Positions 7,501 through 15,448 of a stretch of 37,172 nucleotides of DNA are shown here, piece by piece (the stretch's first letter is position 1; each line of letters starts with the position of its first letter). A program made the position numbers and the translations under genes. The stretch spans positions 1-37,172 of IMG/VR virus record IMGVR_UViG_3300009172_001562; one strand, given 5' to 3'. The stretch is from a virus. The notes beneath the pieces were generated by a model that had not been told where the DNA came from, did not search any database, and saw only the letters and a list, made by a program, of their open reading frames with translations.

Positions 7501-10232
7501 TCAAAAGCTCCTTTTTTACCCGCTTGCTTTGAGTTCTCTGTTCTCGCAAGATCCCCGTAATATAAATCATAAGCTCTATTGCTTATATCTTTTTCTGAAG
7601 AATCTTTTCCTTTTTTCTCGCCGTATAGTTCTCCTGTAGCAGCGTTTATATATTCTTTATATTTAGTTGGGTCCTGGCTTTCAAAAGCTTTCCACTCTGT
7701 TTCGTTTTTGAGCAGAGATCCTTGCTGTAAAGCGCTGCCTTTTATAGTTACAAGTTTATCAAACTTTACCTGCAATTCTTTTAATCTAGCTTTTTTAATT
7801 GGAGCAGACAAATCCGTATCTTCTTGTATGCTTTTAGCTTCTCTTTGAAGATTTGCTTGCTGGTCTATGTTGTTAATAAGAAATTGAGCACCTCTTGAAG
7901 TAAGATTATTATTTATCAAATCTTCTTGCGCACTTATTTCAGTGGCTAAATCAACGCTTTTTTCTTCTATAAGATTCTTTAATTTAGCTCTAAGATTATC
8001 TGTCGTAGCACTGGCGTAAGATTGGCCTAGTTTGTTTATCTCATTTTGCAGACCTCTTGTCTTTGATAAATTTTCGTAACTAGTAAATCGAGCGTTGTAT
8101 GCTCCTTTTAAAAATGGTATGCCTGCAAAAGCAAATCCAAATCCAAATCCAGAGAACCCGGCGTGGTCCATTCCTTCAGTAAAAGGTCTTTCTGTTATAA
8201 GATTTTGTACACCCGTTGTAGCTGTTTCACCAGCCATTTCAAGTAATCCTTCAAATACAATACCTTTTTTATCGTAAGACTTGACAAAAGCGGATACGTT
8301 ATTTCTAAGTAACTGATCTTTGCTTGTGTTTAACCAAGCTTTATTAGCTCTTTGTAAAATAGGTACAGTTGTTAAACCTGCAAAAACACCTTCCGCTGCA
8401 CCAACACCTAAAGATTTAAGCCAAACTTCTGTTTGACTATACTTAGGTTTGCCGTCAGGATCTAATTCTAAACCCATTGCTATTTCGGATTGCATGTCCA
8501 TCATCTGGCTTCCTGCACTAGTAGCACCAATAACATATGGAGCAGCTGTACCTCCTGATGCTGCCATCGCTAATAATATTGGTATTTGATTTGAAACTTC
8601 TTGGGCTATAAATTTTCCAAAGTTTCCAGCACTACTAAACCCATCGCTAAAAGAAATGTCTCTCTGGTACTGCGCTCTTATTTTTTGAGAGTATTCTGAA
8701 TAGTCTGCACCAAATTTAGTTACATCTTCGTAAGCTCCATAGTCATCAGTAGCTAACCCGTAAAGACCTGTACCAGCTGATCCTAAAAGAACCCCACCTC
8801 CCATAGCTAAATCTAAACTACCAATACCTATGTTTGTTAAGTATTTTTCATGCAGATCATAGTTTTTACCTGCGGATGTAGATACTAAAGCAGCATCATC
8901 AAACTCAGCAAGAGCATCGTCTTGTTCTTTAGTGGTATTTTTATACAGTAATTCTTGAGCTTGGACCGTAGAATTTACTTGCCCCGCAACATCTATAAAA
9001 CTAGAAGGTACTCTTTGCCCAGTGGTTAATGTAACTATTTCCGCTTCCGGATCAATAGCCATTCCATTACGTGCTCCCCAATCTAAAACAGCGTTATTGT
9101 CTTCTTCTGTAAATGTTTCTTGGTTTAAAATCTCAATAACGTTATTAAGATCTTTTTTATTATCTGCTATAATATCTAATTTTTTAGTAGCTAGATTGTA
9201 TTTTGCGCCTTGTTCTTTTTCTATAAAATAAGAAGCAGAGTACATTTGTTCTTGTGACACAACACCTTTAGCTATAGCATCTTCACTGGCTGCTAATTTA
9301 GCATTAACAACTTCAGCCTGGTACAGTTGGTTTCTAACAATTCTTTGAGTATTAGCTGTTAATTCAGTGTCAGACAGATCAGGGTACATTTTTTTCAATG
9401 CAACCGCTGCAGCTTCTAGCTCTTTTTCATGAGGCTTTATAATAACTTCATAGTCTTTTTTTACAGCTATACCTCCAGGAGAAGCGTATCCGCTAGTTCT
9501 AGTTTCTGTTCTTTCTACAAATAGAGACTGATTTTGCAAGTAATTTTCAGAAGCTTTTTCTTTTGCATCTTTTATAGATTGATTGTTGTTTTGCCAATCT
9601 TTAAGCCTCTTAATGTCATCCACATTACCTGAAGGAGCATTTAAAAAGCTTTTATATTTTTCAGAGTAATCTTTTAACCTCTTAAGGTTCATAGCGTAAA
9701 CACTGGGATTATCTGTATCTAGTTGTAATTGTATGGTTTCTTCAACGCCAGGTATGGATACTTTGGCTACATCAAACATGTTGAAAGCCAAAGGATCAAA
9801 GTCTAGCTTAGCTTTGCCGTCTTCGTCTCTATATTCTTCAGTAGACACTTTATTAAAGTTGTCTTCTTCAAATACTAGGTTAGTTCCTTCGTATAGTTTA
9901 GACAAAGCTTTAACACCCTCCTCTTCATCTTGGTTGAACAGATTAGCTTCTTGGTTTCCCTTGATGTAGGAACCTGTTTCTTTATCAAATTTTATCCCTT
10001 GTATAGGGCCTAGAAAATCCAAAGAACCATTTTCCCCATATAATTCCGTATTCACTGACTCCACATTTGGATTCGTTGTTGTAGAGTCTGTCGTCTTTCC
10101 CGGTACTAAAACACCTTTGAATTTAGTTATATATTCATCAGCGGACATGTTGTGCCCTTTAGCGATTTCTGCTATCTTTGCTTTGCTAGCCTCTATCCCG
10201 TTAATTTTGTATATTGGATCTGTTACTGCCAT
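1557..10232 (-). CDS. Giant multidomain virion (ejection/internal) protein with metallopeptidase motif and HAD phosphatase domain
   Basis: 2891 aa, the largest gene here. Visible parts, N to C: hydrophobic Gly/Ala-rich segments at about 467-495, 531-575, 605-625 and 692-711 that could insert in membranes; TRTHEVGHQAFW with zinc motif H984-E985-H988; and a HAD phosphatase core with DFDDT (D1966, D1968, T1970), motif II Thr in LTARP (T2045) and the acidic pair in FADDH (D2101-D2102). Further on come long helical regions, an acidic run DEDEEEDDE near 2622-2635 and a strongly Lys/Arg-rich tail from about 2805. The position, after two other internal-protein candidates and beyond the tail genes, fits a polyvalent protein carried in the capsid and ejected with DNA, comparable in role to the large core proteins of podoviruses. 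The enzymatic domains are read from motifs; the ejection role is inferred. No RNA polymerase motifs were found. Confidence 0.85.
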   Translation of the reverse strand: MAVTDPIYKINGIEASKAKIAEIAKGHNMSADEYITKFKGVLVPGKTTDSTTTNPNVESVNTELYGENGSLDFLGPIQGIKFDKETGSYIKGNQEANLFNQDEEEGVKALSKLYEGTNLVFEEDNFNKVSTEEYRDEDGKAKLDFDPLAFNMFDVAKVSIPGVEETIQLQLDTDNPSVYAMNLKRLKDYSEKYKSFLNAPSGNVDDIKRLKDWQNNNQSIKDAKEKASENYLQNQSLFVERTETRTSGYASPGGIAVKKDYEVIIKPHEKELEAAAVALKKMYPDLSDTELTANTQRIVRNQLYQAEVVNAKLAASEDAIAKGVVSQEQMYSASYFIEKEQGAKYNLATKKLDIIADNKKDLNNVIEILNQETFTEEDNNAVLDWGARNGMAIDPEAEIVTLTTGQRVPSSFIDVAGQVNSTVQAQELLYKNTTKEQDDALAEFDDAALVSTSAGKNYDLHEKYLTNIGIGSLDLAMGGGVLLGSAGTGLYGLATDDYGAYEDVTKFGADYSEYSQKIRAQYQRDISFSDGFSSAGNFGKFIAQEVSNQIPILLAMAASGGTAAPYVIGATSAGSQMMDMQSEIAMGLELDPDGKPKYSQTEVWLKSLGVGAAEGVFAGLTTVPILQRANKAWLNTSKDQLLRNNVSAFVKSYDKKGIVFEGLLEMAGETATTGVQNLITERPFTEGMDHAGFSGFGFGFAFAGIPFLKGAYNARFTSYENLSKTRGLQNEINKLGQSYASATTDNLRAKLKNLIEEKSVDLATEISAQEDLINNNLTSRGAQFLINNIDQQANLQREAKSIQEDTDLSAPIKKARLKELQVKFDKLVTIKGSALQQGSLLKNETEWKAFESQDPTKYKEYINAATGELYGEKKGKDSSEKDISNRAYDLYYGDLARTENSKQAGKKGAFDGKNFKSFETVAEATTYVDSREDLTPEQKAKINEGLANGNDGVAVQKTAKNPKGVTLAVVENQVANQRKYTRTHEVGHQAFWSIFSNQKNEGAFQSISNQLLKTLKSTDPKVYAELLNDSVYVDGELDPSEVISKVLEYVAGGKITSVRKAKSIAGLFGVMTQQQFGSEFDFDFRGETDIFNFVVGVANKISKGELSTEDIQAAKKSKLVEALESVEGVSTTDSSEAKIASSQTTLETINALVPPEVTTQDQYFNRKVFNPIYSATQPNGVISNYIKSKSSSKEIAEKTIASIQERLINYDPAAERKKAGNKQPITFGEFIFANTNFGKLDAKKALFKESEAAKKTTDLDTKEAQGKIAEDDVVKKDRPKFRKLIDSGVLPGFTIKEIGGKLTKVLKVLKSKLDTKVSINKSVSPLIAEIKKAMGKQADIDLKEAMGGKADAKLQKWLLKNKKAVLENMTTTWLMGAIPQAIQKSVGGTYKVDDAGTRVKDSYGDFIFTPNFTSDWQGKTIDREKTSTNKSGKTAGGDIVRRLPNIATALSDADFVGSVLQDVSIDADGRMTSGAPIRGKKESMAKAVAEEISLEVFNKELQNDNSEISKAFENNQAALGVVLADTFVEDIARQSERGQVKFSSVSPLFKQSASNLLRKSLDIGFDEVVDIDGNILLDDEIYKGKAFEGVGKSIRDAFDQGLLLDGKDLRFLQSIKASKVIPQSVKDLVKRAITSKSDISARKALAKDMKVVANVLGSDVTNIIGFDGLGFFNRLLDSAATKKDKETGKIIPGATGPFYDFLVELKENQPKSKNLPPELRLNEVSPMNSKTGVMGKVSRILNKEWTGDKKREEYRKLIPEIEAANVQNKILGNYIITTLVNLVKDGSISPQSFISILQAQTNATAGLRSLTGLKYITFKNGPQGNMKGEHLADNGTSMFEIAELGFENNTDKELAFKVNEIMEFHDQWLENRETLDFVDVFGKANPYKDLRIYLLSKVDQSFVYTYDLRPAKELIDSRSEAIKSQINFSEAVDFKKLKTVETQQKAINNARSIKWSQSPKKIRVFDFDDTLARTKSNVLYTMPDGTTGKIDAATFAKDAGKMEAEGAQWDFSEFSKVMNGQAGPLLEVAKIIADKGGTKDVFVLTARPADAAGPIKEFLASMGLNIPIENITGLADGNPKAKADWMVGKVAEGYNDFYFADDHLGNVNAVKDVFNTFDVKGKVQQAKIKFSEGLDAGFNDMIQRQKGVESFKEFSKATAQRRGKKAGKWKFFVSPSAEDFRGLTQYKFAGKGKQGEADQKFFEESLMDPYFQGVAALESARQSIKEDTKALLNMFKPVKKKLNKLIPNEQYTYDAAVRVYLWNKAGKEIPGLSKRDNKKLNDLVANDPELSAFADGLLTVSKKDSWPEPGEHWLAQTTLSDLNNLTEKTNRKEYLTEFIENVDIVFSEKNLNKVEALYGEASRKAIENAISAMKSGSNSANQGSDAITSKWTQWVNNSIGTIMFFNRRSAIMQTLSSANFINWSDNNPAKAALAFANQPQYWKDFAMIFNSDKLKQRRGGLKSDVQEAEIANAAKNTQDKAGAIIAYILKIGFTPTQIADSFAISLGGASLYRNRVKTYTKQGMDLKDAETKAFQDFTKLSDESQQSGDPALVSQQQRSVAGRLILSFQNTTMQYTRLMKKSSQDIINGRGDAKTHVSKILYYGAIQNFLFNALSKTAFALIPGFDEDEEEDDEKRDKALENKAAEVLNSMSDSVVRGTGIYGAIITTLKNSFLTWERENKKGFTGDQAKTILELANLSPAIGSKLRKVYSGIQTAQFDKDVIAKHPWSVTIDGRFNPSSTYSILANVASAGFNLPLDRALTEARGVAETLDARNSVFQRIALGAGWRVWNVGAKNEEFDLIKAEGKAKRKVEGKEKAKNTRAKNKEKENQRVANLSPAEKLKEKNAKARKKRDAALARKLKKKEELNKRNDSVNEALKKRRKEEYLKNKK

Positions 10233-10241
10233 AATTTAATT

Positions 10242-11459
10242 TTAATTTGATTTCCAGTTAAAGCCTTGCGCTCTTAAGTTTAAGTAATCTGCTACTTGTT
10301 GTTTAGAAAAATTCTGCATGATTTGGTTGCCTATCTCATCGTACACTTTATAAACTCGTTGCTTTTGACCATCTAGCTCTGACATAGCTGAACGCGTAGT
10401 GCCTATTCCCTGTATCTTTGTAAGGTTTTCCACATTGTCAATCAAAGCCGTCTTTTCTTTTACGGTTTTTAATTTTAAACGCGCAGCTCCAGTAAGTTCA
10501 GCTGGGGTGTTTTGTTTTATTTCATATTGCTTTTTACCTTCTGCAAAAACACCTTTTCTAGCATTTACTAATCTTTTAACAACTTCTGTTCTAGCGTCTT
10601 CTAAACTTAAAACGTTATCAGTAACTCTTATAGCTATGTCAGCGACATTAAGTTCACTCTCGAAATCATATAGTATTGAATTTAAAGCATCTTCATTTTG
10701 TAAATCGTTAGTCAACTTAGCTTCGTAAGACTTAAGCATTTCTGGATTTATTTCACCTCCTTGTGTTCCTTTATTGTATATACTTTCATTATCTTTCAAT
10801 ATACCAAGGGCTAGTTTGCTATCTTTAAGAAATGGTTGTTTCATTTTATTGTAAGAAACTTCTTGACCATCAAGATCAAATCCTATATTACCGCCAGATA
10901 ATATTTTAAAAGGAGCATTGACACCTATGTCCGCCACACCATCACCATCCTCATCTGCAAAGCCATATATTCTAGCCGCATTAGAATTAGCATCTCCATT
11001 CCCGTTTGAGTACATGCCATCTAATTGATTCTCAGCGTATTCTACTTTGCCTTTTTTGTAAGCTCCTAATTGGCTTGCCATATTCTTGAAGCTGTTATTA
11101 ACTCCTTGCATTATGTCAACATATTCCATGTACTCAGGGCTTGTAGTGTCATCAAACTTAGCTGCTTCTTTAGCTGCGTTAGCATACTCTGATCTTTGTG
11201 ACATTAAAAAGTTGCGCATAGTCTTTGTTTCCTCAGGGCTAAAACTAGTAAAATCCATATCTGTTTTAAGGTTACCCATATAACTGTTAACCTTACTTTG
11301 AATTGCTTTGTTCTTAGCTATTCTACTATCTACCTGTGGAGTAGGGGCACCACCGCTAGCAGAAGAACTTGTCGCAAGTCCCTGAGCAACAGCTTTACCT
11401 ACGTCTAAAAATTTCCTACCTGTTTCTTTAGCTCCTTGTATTAATGCGTTATTTGCCAT
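10242..11459 (-). CDS. Putative internal virion/structural protein with a calcium-type loop
   Basis: 405 aa and not a family I can name. It is mostly helical and hydrophilic, with a low-complexity Ser/Ala/Gly stretch at about 29-40. Residues 169-177 read DEDGDGVAD, the spacing of a DxDxDGxxD calcium-binding loop. It lies 9 nt upstream of the giant virion gene and 11 nt downstream of a Gly/Ala/Gln-rich protein, an arrangement like the internal core protein cassettes of podoviruses. It may be a structural partner of the giant protein, for example in the inner core or as an ejected protein. Its status as a real virion gene is well supported by size, frame and context; its function is inference. 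Confidence 0.7.
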   Translation of the reverse strand: MANNALIQGAKETGRKFLDVGKAVAQGLATSSSASGGAPTPQVDSRIAKNKAIQSKVNSYMGNLKTDMDFTSFSPEETKTMRNFLMSQRSEYANAAKEAAKFDDTTSPEYMEYVDIMQGVNNSFKNMASQLGAYKKGKVEYAENQLDGMYSNGNGDANSNAARIYGFADEDGDGVADIGVNAPFKILSGGNIGFDLDGQEVSYNKMKQPFLKDSKLALGILKDNESIYNKGTQGGEINPEMLKSYEAKLTNDLQNEDALNSILYDFESELNVADIAIRVTDNVLSLEDARTEVVKRLVNARKGVFAEGKKQYEIKQNTPAELTGAARLKLKTVKEKTALIDNVENLTKIQGIGTTRSAMSELDGQKQRVYKVYDEIGNQIMQNFSKQQVADYLNLRAQGFNWKSN

Positions 11460-11470
11460 ATATTTTATTT

Positions 11471-12097
11471 TTAACCGTGTCCAACCATTCCGTCAGCACC
11501 TCCAAGTACATCTAAACCGCTGCCCATTAATCCGCCAACGCCTCCAATTATAGAACCCGTAGCAGCGTCTCTAGCCGCATTTGCTGCACCCAATCTATTC
11601 TGAGACATACCTAACATTGTGTCTGTTTTATCTTTCTCAGCAGCTCTAGAAGCGTAAGCCCCCTGTAGCTCTTGGTTTTGCAGTTGCCCAGCCATTCTTC
11701 TTTCAGCCATTTGATTACCTGCTTCTTGTTGACCAATACTAGCAGACGCTGCCTGAGCATTAGCTGTTTGTTGATTACTCAATGATTGAGCTAAAGCTGC
11801 AATTCCAGATCCACCAGCTGCTCCCTGCAAGGAATCCATTGTATTAGCCATACCTTGATTTTGTTGTTGAGCTATAAAATCCGCTTGCTGCGTGTTAACA
11901 GTAAGATCTTCCATAGTGTTTTCTTGGTTCATCGCTAAATTAGAGGTATCCGCATTTTCCATACGAGCTTTATTCCTGTCAAATTCAGCCTGAGCAGCTT
12001 TTTGCTCTCGCTTTCTTGCTCCACTACCTATTATACCTCCAGCTATTCCAGCGAGGCCTGTTACCGCTCCTTTTAGAGCGCCTACTCCTAATGCCAT
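11471..12097 (-). CDS. Putative internal virion protein, Gly/Ala/Gln-rich with hydrophobic ends
   Basis: 208 aa. The first 26 residues form a Gly-spaced hydrophobic segment (VGALKGAVTGLAGIAGGIIGS) resembling a glycine zipper. A second Gly-rich hydrophobic segment lies near residues 180-200. Between them is a long Gln/Ala/Asn-rich helical region with few charges. This layout is common in small podoviral internal or ejection proteins (compare the role of T7 gp14), which insert in the outer membrane during DNA delivery. It stands directly before two larger internal-protein candidates. The role is inferred from composition and gene order; no sequence family was recognised. Confidence 0.6.
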   Translation of the reverse strand: MALGVGALKGAVTGLAGIAGGIIGSGARKREQKAAQAEFDRNKARMENADTSNLAMNQENTMEDLTVNTQQADFIAQQQNQGMANTMDSLQGAAGGSGIAALAQSLSNQQTANAQAASASIGQQEAGNQMAERRMAGQLQNQELQGAYASRAAEKDKTDTMLGMSQNRLGAANAARDAATGSIIGGVGGLMGSGLDVLGGADGMVGHG

Positions 12098-12128
12098 ATT
12101 AAATTGTTTTATAAGTTATTATCACGTA

Positions 12129-12461
12129 TTATTTGCTACTTACAAGAATATCAGACCCTACGGAAAATAATTCCGCATAATCAACGGAATCATTTTTAAA
12201 CTGCATTTCAGCATAGTAGCCTTTCAAACCATTAGTATTTACACTTGCTGTTTTACTAAACAGTATAAAGCTATTTAAAGTAGGTCTTGTTAAGCTTGGG
12301 TCTATTTCTGTTGTCACTGTATTTAAGACCCTGTCAATAGCTGTTATCACCCCCATAGCTTGTATATCTACTCCGTTTATATCATTGCTGTAATAAGTTG
12401 TGTCTCCTACTTGTATAGACGCGTTTAAGCGTTGAGGGAATGTTAGTGTTATTGAGTTCAT
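12129..12461 (-). CDS. Conserved-looking small beta-rich structural protein
   Basis: 110 aa and predicted mainly beta by eye. Features include GDTTYYSNDINGV near residues 19-31, FILFSKTASVN near 65-75 and a C-terminal AELFSVGSDILVSSK segment. I believe similar endings recur in virion genes of uncultured marine phages, but cannot verify this here. It sits between fibre-type proteins and internal-protein candidates in the same tight operon, so it is probably a virion component, possibly a tail or fibre accessory. No enzymatic motif, signal peptide or membrane segment is visible. Its function is unknown. Confidence 0.6.
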   Translation of the reverse strand: MNSITLTFPQRLNASIQVGDTTYYSNDINGVDIQAMGVITAIDRVLNTVTTEIDPSLTRPTLNSFILFSKTASVNTNGLKGYYAEMQFKNDSVDYAELFSVGSDILVSSK

Positions 12462-12478
12462 ATTTTATTTTTTTAACT

Positions 12479-13375
12479 CTAAGTACAAGGGCCAGAAGAC
12501 ACCACCACTCCATTTAAAACGCTAAAAGCAGTATTCCCTGTTGTTGCATACCATTGAACAGTGGATGTTGGGTTTAAAGGGGTAGTTCCATTCGCATCCG
12601 TAAAAACAAAGTTTCCTACAACAGGAACCGTGTTGCTAGCTTGACCAGGAAAAGTCAAATTTGCACTTGCAGTGTTCGCGTTTCGCGTGAAGTGTACAAT
12701 TTGGGTTAGATTGCTACTACACGCGCTTGTGCCTTGTGCTACTGAAGCTTGAACGGATGGTAATTCCGCGGGGCAAGTAACGTAGACTCCCCAACCGGTG
12801 GTTGCACATGGGCCTAAGGCTTGTATAGAGCAGATTCTAGGTGATGCGCTAGTTGGTTTAGGTATAACTAAAGCGCTCCAAATGGTGGCACCAATGTCAC
12901 TACCCATATAATCATTAGCATCAATTGTTATACTTCGATTTTCAACGTTACCATTCGTATCGGTAACCCGCACCCAAGCACTGTTTGCAATCCCCTTAAA
13001 ATAAGGGTATGAAATTGATGCTCCAAATTTGGGGGTCAAGCAAGAAACTTGATTTGCAGCTCCTATTACGGTAAAGCCTGAGCTTGCGGTTGGTGTATTA
13101 GTGGTCGAAAACTTCCCACTCGCAGAATTCGATAGAGTGGTATAGTAAGCTCCGTCATAAAAAACCCTAATTCCATCTGGGATTGACGAAGGGTTGAAAT
13201 ATACCATTATCGCGCCTGTGTCAGTGGCTTCGCCTCCTGTATCAAAATCTAATTCATAATACCCATCATTTCCAGTTGGAATGGTTGTTGAGACACCACA
13301 TTCTTCTGTTTCGCAGGCTGCGCAAGGCGCTTCACTGAGTAAATTTGTACTTGTTAATTCTCTATAGTTTGGCAT
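12479..13375 (-). CDS. Putative tail fibre/receptor-binding protein sharing an N-terminal CxxC module with the next gene upstream
   Basis: 298 aa. The first 21 residues (MPNYRELTSTNLLSEAPCAAC) closely match those of the adjacent 90-aa protein, suggesting a shared anchor. The rest is Thr/Ser/Asn/Gly-rich and beta-type, with segments such as GAIMVYFNPSSIPDGIRVFY near 54-73, as in adhesin or carbohydrate-binding folds. Several cysteines are spread along the chain. Hand counts of 60-base stretches give about 40-53% G+C, clearly above flanking genes (about 25-35%), which suggests recent acquisition or diversification, as expected of a host-range determinant. It follows the nozzle and other tail genes. 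The exact role is inferred. Confidence 0.65.
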   Translation of the reverse strand: MPNYRELTSTNLLSEAPCAACETEECGVSTTIPTGNDGYYELDFDTGGEATDTGAIMVYFNPSSIPDGIRVFYDGAYYTTLSNSASGKFSTTNTPTASSGFTVIGAANQVSCLTPKFGASISYPYFKGIANSAWVRVTDTNGNVENRSITIDANDYMGSDIGATIWSALVIPKPTSASPRICSIQALGPCATTGWGVYVTCPAELPSVQASVAQGTSACSSNLTQIVHFTRNANTASANLTFPGQASNTVPVVGNFVFTDANGTTPLNPTSTVQWYATTGNTAFSVLNGVVVSSGPCT

Positions 13376-13385
13376 AATTAATTAT

Positions 13386-13658
13386 TTATGGTTGTGTGGT
13401 ACATGATATTCCTGCATCATCGCTATAAAATCCAACCGCAGCAGGGGTTTGTAAAGCGTTTGTATCGTATAAAAGCCCCGTGACAGCAGCTAATGTTGTT
13501 ATCCCTGTTCCTGCAGCAAAAACTGTTTTTTGGATTGAGGTTCCGCAGCATAAATCATCTGCTGTTGCGGCGTAGCAGAGTATTAATTGTGAAAAGCATG
13601 AAGCACACGTTGCTTGAGCTAACAAGTTGCCTGATGTTTGTTGTCTGTAATTTGGCAT
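13386..13658 (-). CDS. Small tail-associated protein with MPNYR-CxxC anchor and CC-GFYSDD module
   Basis: 90 aa. Residues 1-21 share the MPNYR..TS.NLL..A.CA.C pattern of the 298-aa protein encoded next. Residues 25-90 repeat a module found in the 585-aa protein: LCYA, DLCCGTS, TVF.AG, VTGLLY and GFYSDD in order. A shorter version ends the 1511-aa nozzle protein. The gene therefore looks like a mosaic of two local modules, possibly produced by duplication within the tail region. It is probably a tail-tip or fibre accessory part. No known family is recognised. Confidence 0.65.
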   Translation of the reverse strand: MPNYRQQTSGNLLAQATCASCFSQLILCYAATADDLCCGTSIQKTVFAAGTGITTLAAVTGLLYDTNALQTPAAVGFYSDDAGISCTTQP

Positions 13659-13675
13659 AATTATTTATTTATTTA

Positions 13676-15433
13676 TTATTGATCACACTCACTACAAGTG
13701 TTTAATACAGTAAGTCCAGCAATATCAACAGAGCCTAGCGTACCATCGTCATTTGTCCATTGTTCTTCTGTCTGTGTCAAGTCACCGTACAAAGCAAAAC
13801 AGCCAAGTGCGACAGGAGGAGATGCGTCGGTATAAAGTGATACGGTAGGTACATTAGGTGGATCGTACAGGATTGTATCAGTTCTCGCAACTCTGGTTTC
13901 AGAACCATTTCCGTAGCAACTTCTAAGTAGATAGTAATAGTAAGTAGGTACCGGTATTGTGCACGTTATACTAACGTCATCACTGTAGAAACCATCTTGC
14001 GCTTCTACGTCTAAATCACTTGTTGTATATAAAAGACCAGTTACACTAGCTAAATTAGCAACATTTCCTGCTACAAATACCGTACGAGATTCAGAAGTAC
14101 CGCAACATAAATCTGCTTCAGTTCCTGCATAGCATAACGTTAACTCTGTATATGATTGAACTACGATTATATTAGTTAAATCTAATACCGTTTCCATATT
14201 AGTGCCTCCGTAAGCGTCCATATTACCGCCAACAGCAATAGTACCACCAGTAGCGGGGTCTTGTAAGCTAATTGCGGCTATAGGATAAGCAGCTGTTCCT
14301 CCGTTAAGAACAGGATTAAGATTACTCCAATCGTCAATTGTTGGTTGCCTAATTAAAATTAAGTTTGAACTTACCATTGGTGTTATACTCCATCCAAAAT
14401 TTATAACCTCTGCGGCATCTCCTACAAGGGGAGACTGAAATGGCAAATAAGATTTTACAACGCTACTTTGAGTTGCAATCCCAGCAGGGAATAAAACGCT
14501 GAAAGTTACTTCTGTATTAACTCTTTGTTGTATTGTAAAAGGATTGGGCTGCGTAAATGGGTTAACTAAATCCCCAGACAATAATATTGAATAAGTAGTG
14601 TTAGTTGTTACGGCTGGGAATACTATTAGGAATGAATATGAACCATTTACTCCCATTGTTATATTTGTTACTAGATCAACACCGTCCATAGCTATTGTAA
14701 ACACAGATCCTGAGCTACCAAATACCGTCATAGTTCTAGTTTCTCCTCCAACTCCAATCAAGCTAGTGTTTATTGAATACGCAGAAATTCCTACCGTGGG
14801 ATTATATATTTCAGAAGCATTAGCTTCAACTATTATGCTATCTCCGGTGACTGAATAATTTGGAAATGTATAGTTTACAGCAAAATTTACTTGTATAAGA
14901 TTGCCTGCTGAGTCGTTAGTAAGTGTTGGAACAATAGAGTAATCAGCTAAGGTACCTATAGCTAAAGAAGCTGTAGGTAGCACTGGGAAGTAGTAGCCAT
15001 TATCAGCCTTTACCACTAGGTTTGCTATTTCTGATGTAGAAAAAATTAAACCATTACCACTATAAGGTGCTGTTGATGTAGGAGGCGTTGGAGGTGAGGT
15101 AAAAGTAGTGTTGTAAGTAACTATCCCGGCTACGGATACCCCAATTAAAGATGCATAGCCTGTTATACACAAAGCTATTAATACATCATTATTAGGCATT
15201 TCACTAGGTTCTATATATAATATTACGCACTCTATGTTAAATCCTGACTGCGTAAAAGTAACGGATTGAACAAAAGGAGGTAACGGGTTTTTAGGTAAAA
15301 AATTAGTAGCATTTATTTCATACCCCGCATTAGGAGTTATAATCAACGTTACAGAGGGGTGAGCCTGCGTCCAGTCCACTCCTACAGCTTCATTAAAACT
15401 TACTACATTTACTGTAAAATTGCTAAATGCCAT
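13676..15433 (-). CDS. Putative tail fibre/spike protein, beta-rich, with C-terminal Cys module
   Basis: 585 aa. Most of the chain is Thr/Ser/Asn/Ile/Val-rich beta sequence with few charges, typical of fibre or adhesin repeats. From residue 434 it carries the CYAG..ADLCCGTS...GFYSDD module seen in the neighbouring 90-aa protein. This is followed by a Tyr-rich stretch (PTYYYYLLRSCYGNG) and a C-terminus ending LNTCSECDQ, with a CxxC pair. It begins 15 nt after the nozzle gene, where fibre genes are often placed. Its likely role is host recognition or fibre attachment. The function is inferred from composition and order, with no recognised family. Confidence 0.65.
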   Translation of the reverse strand: MAFSNFTVNVVSFNEAVGVDWTQAHPSVTLIITPNAGYEINATNFLPKNPLPPFVQSVTFTQSGFNIECVILYIEPSEMPNNDVLIALCITGYASLIGVSVAGIVTYNTTFTSPPTPPTSTAPYSGNGLIFSTSEIANLVVKADNGYYFPVLPTASLAIGTLADYSIVPTLTNDSAGNLIQVNFAVNYTFPNYSVTGDSIIVEANASEIYNPTVGISAYSINTSLIGVGGETRTMTVFGSSGSVFTIAMDGVDLVTNITMGVNGSYSFLIVFPAVTTNTTYSILLSGDLVNPFTQPNPFTIQQRVNTEVTFSVLFPAGIATQSSVVKSYLPFQSPLVGDAAEVINFGWSITPMVSSNLILIRQPTIDDWSNLNPVLNGGTAAYPIAAISLQDPATGGTIAVGGNMDAYGGTNMETVLDLTNIIVVQSYTELTLCYAGTEADLCCGTSESRTVFVAGNVANLASVTGLLYTTSDLDVEAQDGFYSDDVSITCTIPVPTYYYYLLRSCYGNGSETRVARTDTILYDPPNVPTVSLYTDASPPVALGCFALYGDLTQTEEQWTNDDGTLGSVDIAGLTVLNTCSECDQ

Positions 15434-15448
15434 GTTTGTGATTATATG

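Noticed and set aside
1557-10232. Virion RNA polymerase in the giant protein
   Set aside because: Considered because of size and phage type. I found no single-subunit polymerase motif set; the DFDDT site fits HAD phosphatase together with its later motifs.
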